Assembly: GCA_012931725.1 (NCBI GenBank)
Contig: CM022952.1
Span: forward strand, 54,043,000-54,106,999
DNA length: 64,000 nucleotides
Source of the DNA: Litsea cubeba
Lineage: Eukaryota; Streptophyta; Magnoliopsida; Laurales; Lauraceae
Reading direction: 5' to 3'
Program-made: the position numbers and the translations under genes
In this document: in pieces, positions 12,130 to 22,400 of the stretch
Layout of the letters: every line of letters begins with the position of its first letter
How positions within the stretch are numbered: position 1 is the stretch's first letter
Notes under the pieces: generated by a model
The model's database searches: none
Seen by the model: only the letters and a program-made list of their open reading frames with translations
What the model was told of the DNA's origin: nothing

Positions 12130-13915
12130 AAATAAATAAATGCCTATATTTAGTATTGTATAGTCTAATTTATTTATGTTTTATGAAAAATGTCCCAATA
12201 ATTGCTGGCTCGTGTGTTGTATTCCGGGTTAGCTGGATGGTTGATTGGGTTAGCTGAGATGTATCTAGGTCTTGAGGGTATTTTTGTTTATGGACCACGT
12301 TAAATAAATTGATGTAATTGCACTGCTAACACTAAGCAAATAGTGTGAGAAAGGAAAGAATTGACTTAGTTTTGAGTCCCGCGGACAAAGGCACACCGCC
12401 GAACCATGTATATTATTACTTTGTCTTCTTCCGGTTAATAGACCCCTTGATTATTTGTGTGATTGTGTGTGTGTGTCAATTGCAGGTTATTTCCAATGCA
12501 CCACAACAATATTATCATAATATTTTACCTGGAATAATATTTTCTCAATAACATCGTGATGATCTCTTTAAAAGATCACCAGATTTGAAAGCATGTGGCA
12601 AGAAAATCCAACAACAGCATTGGAATAAGAAAATGAGAAGGATGAGGAGAAAACAGCGAATCCGCTCCAGAAGTAGCAAGCTATGCTTTAAAGGCCCAGC
12701 TAAACATCTTCACCCATTGGTTTTGCAGCTTCCCAATTCTACATGAATTAAATGGCAACTTGATGAGAGCATTACTTCTTTGCTTTCATTGGCATGAAAT
12801 TTCATACCTTGGAATTCATGGTAAATCGGGTCCCACAACTTTGATTATTAAAGACTCATAGGGTGAAGGATATAATAGGCCGAGCTAGACAGGACCTTTA
12901 CTTTCCTAAAAGTTGATTTAGGATGGTATGATTGGGCATTCATTTGCCATCTCCTTTAATTCAATTTGGAAGATCATTTCATTTATGGATATTCACCTTT
13001 TGTTTCTTTAATTTTTGCCACTTTCATGAATAAGTTCATTAAGATTCCTAAGAATTTAATTCCATACAAACATACTGGCCTTAAAAGTCCATACTAGGCC
13101 AAAAAGTGCAACATATGAACATGAAGAAACAAAGTTTCATGTTCATATAACCAGAGTCACTAACCATAATTAGACTGGCCGTTGATTGGGCAGCATCCCG
13201 TCCAATATTGGAGCCCGTTTGGATCTTCAAACCAGTTTCATAAAATCAGTATTCTCGCAAATTACATAACCTTTGTTACCTTGTTCTTTGCCATTCACAG
13301 GTTACCAGATTTAGAATCCCAAACTCTAACCCAAATTTCCAATGACTTTTGAGGTTGTTATTCTGAAAAAAATTCTCAGGCAACAACCTTTCATCTGGAA
13401 TTCAGATGATTTGCTGTAACTACTGTACCTGTAATGTATTAATGCTTCACCCCTGTATTTCCCAGAAATTCTTTACTTCCTCTGCTTTGGGAATGACCAT
13501 GAGTCATCAATTACCCACCCCGGAAATGATGTTACTGAATGACAAGGAATTTTTATTTTTTATTTTTGGTAGGGAATGGGACCCAAGAGACTTGCACAGG
13601 TGCACACAGGAGGAGAGAGAACTCGCACATACAGAGAGTGCAAGAAACCAAGGTCAATCCCTGGTCTCCGGCTGAGAGGTGGGGCTCTTCCAACCAACCG
13701 AGCAACCCCTAGTTTTTGAAAAATCGAGTTGTTAATGTAGTATTTTATGCTACCGTGGTGAGTGTTGCTCTGCAAGTCCTTATCAGGCTTCCCGGTGTGG
13801 TAGGCTTGCATTAACCATCTGCAAAGACTGTATGAGAAGATATGGGTGGAAAAACTAGAAAATAGGGGGTGCCTGAAAAATATCAAAGATGATCATTTTC
13901 CACCACCTAAAATAT
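12130..13915. repeat. Paralogue of 2620-4080: 3' flank of DUF674 unit B, left part
   Basis: Segments match the spacer downstream of copy A in the same order (AGAAAATGAGAA near 12625, CCAATTCTACATGAATTAAA near 12730, and the AGAAGATATGGGTG to CTGAAAAATATCAAAG block at 13835-13890). The block is cut at 13915 by MULE 1 and resumes at 42972. It includes the intact counterpart of the MULE 2 target site (AACTAGAAA at 13852-13860). No gene is seen. Confidence 0.7.
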
Positions 13916-14045
13916 CAGTTAGTCTATATGGACCGAAAGTCTGGCCCGAAAGCATGACTGATCCGACGTGGAGGTCCACTCAGCGCTGAGTGGACCTAAC
14001 AAGTGGGGCGGGTTTTGTGATTTTGGGAGCCCGCCAGGAATTCAG
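13916..14045 (+). repeat. Left TIR of MULE 1
   Basis: Matches the reverse complement of 42845-42971 (TTAGTCTATATGGAC, GCCCGAA, GATCCGA, AGCCCGCCAG). It contains a perfect 24-bp palindrome at 13973-13996 (arm GGTCCACTCAGC), with a shorter palindrome at the corresponding place in the right TIR. Confidence 0.8.
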
Positions 14046-14471
14046 AATCACCTCTTTTGAAGGATAGAACAAAAAAAGAAAAACAGAGAGAATGCTGCCC
14101 TGCCCTGGAACCAAATCGACGACGCCCTAGCATCTGCATCTCCCAAACAAGACGACGCCTCCCCCTCGCATATGCATCTCCCTCCCTCTTGTCCCTCTCA
14201 CATCCTCGCGCAAACCCCTCTCTAAGTCTACCCCCACCGTCATCGATTTCTTCATCTCCCATTAGCAGCACCACCGATTGCCCAAACCCGTCCCAGCAGT
14301 AGACCTCTCTCCCAGCAGGCCAGCAGCAGCACCAACACTTCTATCTCTCTCACACACTGTTTTCTGCATCCGAGAAATGCCCTAGCCTCGGAGAAAACCC
14401 TTCCTTTAAAGAGGCGACAATAAGAAGAAGAAGGAAAAAGAAGAAGAGAAGGGGAAACCGTGCCTTTTAAG
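14046..14471 (+). promoter_or_regulatory. Putative promoter and 5' exon of the PMD-ULP transcript
   Basis: This C/T-rich stretch just inside the left TIR ends in a good splice donor (TTTTAAG/GTGAGTG at 14471/14472), as expected for an untranslated first exon. The next plus-strand coding exon of MULE 1 starts at 26312, so the intron would hold the antisense QPT fragment and the CACTA insertion. This is inference; no TATA box was assigned. Confidence 0.4.
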
Positions 14472-14711
14472 GTGAGTGCTTTATCTTTTCTATTTGGTTT
14501 TGTTTGAAACGGTGATAAGATTTGTCTCTCTCTCTCTCTGTATTGGTTTCGTTTATTGAGCAATGTCGTTATAGAGAAATAGATGTCAAGATGAACATAT
14601 TTTGTCCATCTCTAGCGGTTTTATTTTGTACAGATGGATGTTCAGTTTTATGTGCAAATGTGGGATTCATTAGATGTAGATTGAAATAGTCTCTGGCTCT
14701 TAGCACAGTAC

Positions 14712-16215
14712 CTCAACTTCCATCTTAAGATTCTTCTGGTTTAAAAAGAGGTCTACGGCTTTTATGGAATTTGTGACACCACCAGCAATCGAAATATGAT
14801 TATCTTTTATCATCACCATATCAAATAAACCCATCCTGTGGTTTTGTCCTCCACCTATTAGTACCTGTTATTGACAGGAGAAAGGTTGGCAACAGACTCA
14901 AGAAAGAAAAGATCCAGATGGTATCAAAGCAGAGTGAAGTGATAGACACCGCCCACTTGTCGACCAAACGTAAACCTGGAGCAGTCTTCCTTGTCTCTAG
15001 AATGTGAGCAGGATGTGCAGCTTCTGCCATAGCCTAAAGAAAAGAAAGAACCTAAATTAAAATGGAAAGTTCTAGTGCATGATAATACAGATGCACAAAA
15101 TCAAGGATGAATACAGTGGAGACAAAATGCAGGGAACCTATTCCAGAATCTTCAAATCCAATAAAACGAAAAAAACAACTGGAGGTCAAGTATCCTAATT
15201 TTACTGGGGAAAGCATCTTATAGAAATTATTCCCATATTTGAAATAGTTCTTTGGGAATATCTGCATAGATTGAGACATGCCTTTTATTTTCTTTTAAAT
15301 TGGTAGACAAGGACAACCAAAAAAATAAAAATTCCAGCAATATAAGCTTCTACGGTGTAAAGATTTCCAACTGACAGAGAGATTCCAACTGACATCTAAT
15401 TCGGTCATTGAGTCGATCTAAATCAACAAAAAGATAGAAAAAGAAAAGGCTGGTCTTTATGGTAGATGGAATCATGGAAAATCATTCGCTGAAAAGAAAG
15501 CAAGATAAGTAATGACTACCACATGCATCATTATAGTTTTATAGAGTTACACTACTCTCATATTTGCTAACATATTTGCTTCAAGAATTGCCTCACGTGA
15601 AGTCAATAATCAGCTGCTTTCTACCTATTTGAGTATAATAAGTCCACAACTTATGAACCAAGTGATGCCCATCAAGAAGTTTAAGATGCCACTGATGGCA
15701 TATTTGGATGTTTTTCAAGGTATGCAGAAACTAACCTTGGTAAGTGTTGCAATTCCACTCATTCTTTGCATAAAATTAAGCACCACCCTTTCAGCAATGA
15801 CAATCTTGTGAGCACTCCCTACAAACAGATAGGGGAGTTTTTTATTTATTTATTTAATTTTTTGATAAGTAGGCATACCTTGAAATAACAGAGCGAGGAA
15901 AAAGACATTTGATTCTTACCCTGTACTTTATCGAACTGCATACCCTTGTGGATATAGTTTCCATCCCTTTGATACCACTCAACCTATCCCAATCACAATA
16001 AAGGCAATGAACTTAAAATTCAGAGTAACTGAGTAAGCACTTTCGATTGTTACAATATATAAGTCCAGTTGAAATTCATACCTTCAGTGAAGGATCAACC
16101 TCGTTAAATATCATATCTGCTAGAGATATTCCAGCAATGACACCATCTTCCTTGGCCAAGAAATGGGCTACCACTTCCATGTCATCTGGAACAGTGGCCA
16201 TGCAAGTCACATCCC
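14712..16215 (-). pseudogene. QPT: Captured fragment of quinolinate phosphoribosyltransferase (five exons)
   Basis: Exons at 16215-16082, 15983-15920, 15818-15736, 15033-14950 and 14864-14712 join in frame through GT-AG introns. They encode about 172 residues with strong resemblance to plant QPT: GDVTCMATVPDDMEV, FLAKEDGVIAG, HKGMQF, ERVVLNFMQRMSGIATLTK, HILETRKTAPGLRLVDKWA, and LIGGGQNHRMGLFDMVMIKD. In plastids the intact enzyme turns quinolinate and PRPP into nicotinate mononucleotide for NAD synthesis. The fragment lacks the 5' exon(s) with the transit peptide and the 3' exons of the C-terminal domain, so it cannot make a full enzyme, yet no stop or frameshift is present. It lies inside MULE 1, antisense to the PMD-ULP gene, which marks it as gene capture with introns retained. 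Confidence 0.85.
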
Positions 16216-16841
16216 CTATATTGATAGAAGAATATAACAAGATCAGCCTTTGCACAAGTTATCAAACTAATACTGTTTGGCACATAACAACACTCCCACC
16301 CCAATTTTGCTGAAAGCATTTCAACAACTCTCTCATTATACCCAAGAAAATCATACATAGTTATACTCAAAGTAGAAGACATACAATCCCCATGAAAAAT
16401 ATACCTATTAAAGTAAACTTGTGAAATAAAAATGAAGTTCTTTTTTGGATAAAAGTTTTGTAGCATTTATTGAATAATATATCATTTAACCTTAGACCCA
16501 ACAGAAGTCACCATCGATAATACCACTCAGTTAATATTGTTTTTTGCAATACCCAGCTAACTTTATTGCTCATGGCATACTTTCTGATCACTTTTATCTT
16601 TCTTGAAAGATATCAGGCAATGATAGAAGGTTTTCATTGACTCAATTCTTAACTTTCATATTACGATAACGAGAAGGAATATTTTTTTCTTGAAATAGTT
16701 GGAGGTTTTGTCTCTTTTCAGGCTTCTTGCTACACAATAGTTACCGATTGTTTCTCGTTGTCGATTCAAAGTGCATTTTTCATGGAATGGATGTTTAAAC
16801 TAAAAAAAAAGTTTCAGGTTATATCATAGATGAGTTTACAT
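16216..16841. other. Intronic QPT-derived or MULE 1 sequence before the CACTA element
   Basis: This should be QPT intron (upstream on the minus strand). I see no further QPT exon before the CACTA insertion at 16842. Confidence 0.4.
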
Positions 16842-17205
16842 CACTACACCATTTCAGGGCTTTTACAGCGCGTCATTTACGGCGTGCATTGAATGCAAGC
16901 CGTAAATGATATAATAGTACGGCGCGCATGGAATGCGAGCCGCAAAAGGGCTTTTTATTCTCTTTATTAAGGCGTGCATTTTGCGCGCCGTGAGATCTTA
17001 TCAATTACGGCGTGCATTTAGGACGCCGTAAATTCTTGAGCATTTGCAGCCCACATTCGCAAGCCGTAAAAATATTAGGGTATCACAGCCCACATGTTGC
17101 ACGCTGTAAAAGGCCAAGCCATTCAAATTAAGTTCACGGCCTGCTTTGAGAAGCTGTAAGATTAATCAGCTTTCACAGCCCACATTTCATATGCCGTAAA
17201 AAAAG
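16842..17205 (+). repeat. CACTA left terminus and subterminal repeats
   Basis: The 29-bp TIR is followed by about ten short units with the core TTTACGGCNTGCATT or its complement GCCGTAAA in both orientations, several of them paired as imperfect hairpins. Confidence 0.85.
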
Positions 17206-17377
17206 AAACCCGCCAAATTAATATTCCAAAAATATTTCGCACCCTTTTTTTTTTACACCCAAAATTTAACCCCAAATTAGGGATAGACGATACCCACTGA
17301 GAACCCAAATCTTGACACCAAAAAAATTTCACACAACCTTCTTCTTCTCACGATACCCACCGAGAACCCATTGCTCA

Positions 17378-17880
17378 CACTACCAAAAAAATGACTTTTA
17401 GCATCGAATTTTTTGCCGCGGCCAGTGTTTTTGTGGCTATTTCTTACTTGTTGCCACCACCAATAGAGTTAGTGGCAACAAATCCCATTTTGCCTCGCCC
17501 GTGTCTGCCAATGACAAAATGTGTCGGAAAATTTTTTTTACCGACGAAAATTAGCGTCGGAAAATTTATCACTGACGTTTAATATAAAACATCGGTAAAG
17601 GTTGGTAGACTTTTTTACTTTTTTTCAAAAAAAAAATTAATTAATTTTTACCGATGAAAAATTCTATTTTTTGCGACGAAAAATAATTGTCGGTAAATTT
17701 CTCAATTTTTTTCCCTCTCCCGCCGCCAAAACCCCTCTTTTCACTCTCTCTCTTGCGCGCTTTTCTCTCTCTCTCCGGCAAAGGTTATGTTTTACCGGCA
17801 AAATATTTGTGTCGCCGGCAAATGATATATTTTTTGCCGGCGAAATACCTATATCGCCGGCAAATGTCAATTTGTCAAAT
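17378..17880 (+). repeat. Relic of a second CACTA family (left end)
   Basis: CACTACCAAAAAAATGACTT at 17378 looks like a CACTA terminus. It is followed by subterminal units with CCGACGAAAATT/GTCGGAAAATTT and then GCCGGCAAA units. No matching right end was found within the window. Confidence 0.5.
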
Positions 17881-18957
17881 TTTGATAATTTATTTAACTT
17901 GAAAAATTATATTTTCATTATTTTTGTTTTGGAAGAATAAAAGTTAACTCGGGTCTTCAAAATCAATTCAGCCCCAAAAATAACATTCCACTGTGCCCGC
18001 CCCATTTTCCATTTCCCGCGCTCGCTCAAGTGCATATCGTTTCCAGTTCCCTCGCCTCTTCTCAATCCCTCATCTCTCTGACCCTCTCTCACCCAACAAT
18101 CCCTCAATCCCTTATCTCTTTGTCAGCCATCCCTCCATTTCCTTCTCCCTCACGACCTCGGCCCTCTCCTCCATCTCCCAGGAGACCTGCGCTCCTCCAT
18201 CTCTCCAGGTGACCTACGCTCCTCCATCTCCCTCGCATGCAGACCTCGTCCATCTCTCTCACAATGGAACCAAGGTGCAGCACCATCACCTCCTCTCCCT
18301 CTCGATCTCGGCCCTCTCTTTCTCCATCTCGCAACCCCCTGCGCAGACCCATTTCAGAGGCAACCACCCTCTCCAGTCTCTCTGATCTTCATCTCTCTCA
18401 CGCCCGCGGACCGTCCGCCCTTCTTCCTCCATGCGCAGACCACACCACCACCACCAGCAGCGCAGAGCCCCATCATCTCTCCCTCTTCTCCCTCCACGCG
18501 CAGAACTCATCCCATTCACAGGTAAGAGCCCCTCTCCCTCCTCTCTGCATCATCATTAGAGAAAAACCCCCTGGCCTAGGCTAGTTCCTCCGCCCCATTG
18601 AAGACGACCCTCACTGCAACTCGAGATAGGACAGAGGGTTCTCGTTTCTCTGGCTCCTTCTTTGCTCACTGCGAAAATCCAAAGGTAGAGTCTCATGCTT
18701 TTGATTTTTGGGGTTCTCAAATATATGGATAAAGATGGGAATTAGGGCTGATTTTGTAGACTTTCTGGATTTGGGGTTTCTTTAATTTAGAAATTTTGGG
18801 GATTTTGCTAAAAAAATTGCTATGCGTTTCTTATGTGGGTATGCAATTTCATCTCACTATATCTATCCAACCTCTTCTAGACTCATCAGATCTTCCTTCA
18901 AAACCCCAGACACCAAAACTTCAATACCTCCCTCTGTTTCTCTCTGTATTTGTCCAT
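17881..18957 (+). other. C/T-rich 5'-exon-like sequence inside the CACTA element
   Basis: The stretch 17990-18520 is strongly C/T-rich and ends in a good donor (TTCACAG/GTAAGAG near 18521). It resembles an untranslated leader captured with its promoter. Open frames in it are rich in Ser/Pro/Leu, have no recognisable domain, and look like low-complexity artefacts. Confidence 0.35.
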
Positions 18958-19460
18958 CACTATTAAAAAAAGGACATTTTATATCGGTTACAAAAACTGC
19001 CCTATATCGGTTTTTTATATAACCGATACAATATCTTCAGTCAAGGTTTTTTATATCGATTAATATTTTTTTATATCGGTCAATATAATAATCGCTATAT
19101 ATATTAGTAACTGACATAATAATTGCTATATATAATATCAGTTAGCACATATGTGATATTAAGTGCTATATCTTATATCGGTTATTATGAAACCGATATT
19201 ATATAGTTTTCCCGGCGATATTTATTTGTAGGCAAATGTCTCATTTTTACCGGCGTTTTTTTTTATTTTCGCCGACAAAAGTCCCATTTTTCCCGGCGTT
19301 TTTTTATTTTCGCCGGCAAAGGTTCTATTTTTCCCTGCGTATTTTTATTTTTGTCGGCAAAGATTAGATAAATCATTTACACAAATTTATTTTCCAATAT
19401 ATTTTGAAAATTATTTTTACCGACGCATAATTCGCGCCGGGATTGTTATTCTTAATTTTA
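18958..19460 (+). repeat. Relics of further CACTA-type subterminal regions
   Basis: CACTATTAAAAAAAGGACAT at 18958 resembles a CACTA terminus and is followed by six or more TATATCGGTTA units (to about 19205). From 19210 to 19440 a different unit set (CCCGGCG/CGCCGGCAAA) follows. No matching right ends are seen, so these are left-end fragments stacked head to tail. Confidence 0.45.
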
Positions 19461-22400
19461 TTTTCGCCTTTTTTCCCTCTCGCGCCCCTCTGCCCTCTTT
19501 TTCCCACCCGCCCTCACCCCTCTTTTTCCCTCCCGCCCTCTGCTTTCTTTTTCTCTCGCAAGAAAGAGCGAGAGAGAGAGGTAGGGGTTTTCACTGTTGT
19601 TGCCTATGCAGGAGAGAGAAGTGAAGAAGGGACTTTGCCTGTTTCAAGCTATTACAGCTCGGCCGCCCAAACACACAGCAGTTCAAGATAACCTAGCATT
19701 TGGAACTTTCAGACGAGAGGAAGAGACTGATCGTCGATCCTCCAACGATTCCTCTTCGCGTGGACCCGGTCAGAATACCCTCTGTTTCTATTTCATTGTT
19801 AGGTCAAAACGGCTGGGGTACTTTCCCCCTTTTCATTTTTCATTCCTCTTTCCCTCTCTTTCGTTTCTTTCTTTCTTTTGCTTTTTCAGGTGAGGCGCAG
19901 GGGAGAGTAGGGAGAGTGAAAGCAGAGGAGAGGAGGGAGGAGAGAGAGAGCGGGAAAGGAGGTGGATCGGACGAGGAGCAGCGCTCGGGTCTTCAGGTAT
20001 GTGAATCCCGCCCCTTTCTTCCATTTTCCATTCTCTCTTTTCTTTTCTTTTCTTCCTTTTTTTTTTTTGGTTTGTGAAATGTTGCTGAAATGGGGATCTT
20101 GGGTTCGGTTTTGTCCATGGGTGTCTATGAAGATGAGTACCATTCTTCGAAGAGGCCTCTTCTGCAGAGGCTGGCTGTCCAAGGCGCTGAGATCAACTAC
20201 GCTGCTGGCCTGAGGCGATGCTCGTTCACCCCCAGACACTCCCGTTTCCCCCTCCACGCTAAACCGCACCACTGGTAAGGAACTACCCCTTCTCTCCCTG
20301 TCATCTACACAAATGCCCACTGCCTCTGCCCCGTCGCTGCTCCCTGCAACACCCAGCACGGTCACTGCACCTGCGCACAACCACAGCCACACTGCTTCAC
20401 AGCAACTGCCCCTTCTCTGTCTTTCTCCTCGCTGCTTCTGCCCTCTATTTGGATGTGTTACTTACTTGGATGGTCCGGATTTGGGTTTTAATCACTTAAT
20501 CAAAGCTAAAAACCATATATTAAAGCAAGCTAAAAACTTAAATCCAAGTCCGGCCTAAAACCCAAGGTATCAGTGATGATACAACCCTGGTGTGCAGTGC
20601 AACCAAAAGTAAAAGAATTCACAACTTCAGAAGCAAACCCCATTTTCTTCAATCTCAAAGAACTCTCCCCATCTAATATAATGACACATGTCACCGACTC
20701 TTCTTACCGAAGACATACATACGTCTTGTGCACAGGACAAAGCATTAACAATATCCCATTAGCCTAATTTGGGCATCTATCAACCACAACCTTTAGACCC
20801 ACCCACATCCAAATAAACTATTGACACCTCTGATCTGGTCGGTTCTTAACCTAGGACGCCACGTTGAAGGCAGAATCAGATACCATCTTAGATCTTCCCA
20901 TCTGTCCTTGTTTATAAGGACACCTATCAGCATGATCTCCAACTACATATCTGCTCTATTCCCAACCAGCCTGTTCTTCTTCTTATCTTTTTTCCACTTC
21001 TAGTTTCTCAATCACCTTCCAAACCTTGTTGACTGTCTGTGATCCAATAGATCAAGAGCTGTAGGAAAATGGGCCATTTCTACACATTTCTCAACTATCT
21101 TTGTGGATTTGCATCAGTTTATGTTGTGGTTGTTTTTTTTTTTTTGGAGAACTAACGTTGAATTTTATTTGAGAAAAAAGTAGAAAATGTCTATCAAAGA
21201 GATAGACTTTGAAACAAACAAGATAAAGAGAAAGAAATGCAACAAGAGAAGAAGACTTTAAATGCCAAGTTGACCTAAAGGGTGGAGAAAGTATACATGT
21301 CTAATAATCTTCTTGTATTTCCATTCTTTCATAGCATATTGTTGAACTATGATATGTCATTGACTTATTGCTGCAGGTTATCAATCTTGTTGGTGTACAT
21401 AAGAGATCACTTCATCCTGTTGATATGCTTCTACTTGCCAATTTTGTGGTCTTTTGAATCATTTAGTCAAGGGAAAACTTATTTTTTTTTATATTATGTC
21501 AGCTTTCTTATTTGTTTTGCCATTGATCTTGCTCAAAGTAGGTTAAGAAACTTGAAAAGGTTTAAACTCAATTGAGAAACATACTAAAATACTATTTGCT
21601 CAATATCTATGCCTATGATGCTTGATATCTATGCTTGTGGTGCAGATGCTAAAAAGGTACTTGTTTGAAAAGATAATGTGGGTATGACTCTGTCCCTCAA
21701 ATTCAGTTTTCTTTATCATACGCTTTGCCATTTACAGGTGTGGGCATAATTGGTTTCATTGAGGGCATATCTGGAACTATGGCTATGAATGTGGAAATTT
21801 AGGCCTCGTTTAATGGAATTAGAGCGACATACATATGCATATGCAGAGAAGATTAGCTGAGGCTTTGTGCTCTGTTGATATTCACAAATGGAGATATTCT
21901 TTCTTGAATTTTGATGTGAACATGTTCCATTGAGTTTTATTTCTTCCTTCCCTCAACCAAATTAAAAAAAAAATGTTCATTTACGGATTCATCCTTACTC
22001 ATGGCGAGCCAAAAATCGCTTAGGTTAAATAAATTGTTACAGTTTCAATTCGAGAACTTCAAATTTAACTGATGTTTTGTGTGTGTGTGTGTGTTATGAA
22101 TAAATTCAATAATTGCAAATAATTATATCAGTGTTTGAGGTGTAGTCAATAAATAGGGGTAGCAGAATGGACAATTTGGATTTTTCAAAGGTGACTCTGC
22201 TGTACAGAACAAAGTGCAGAAAACAAAGGGCTTATAAGAGGATGGGGGCTAGCTTCTAATAGGTAATCTGAAGGTTCATAGCTCTTTATCAGATTGCTTT
22301 ATAATTTGTGTATTTTTGCCCATTAAAGATAGGACCTATCACATGGAGTTTTCTTCTTTATTACGAAAACGTCTCCATTCATCTCCCAGTCCCATGTCCT

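Noticed and set aside
17993..18584. Ser/Pro/Leu-rich open frames in the CACTA interior
   Set aside because: They lie in C/T-rich leader-like sequence open in several frames on both strands, with no domain and a splice donor inside.
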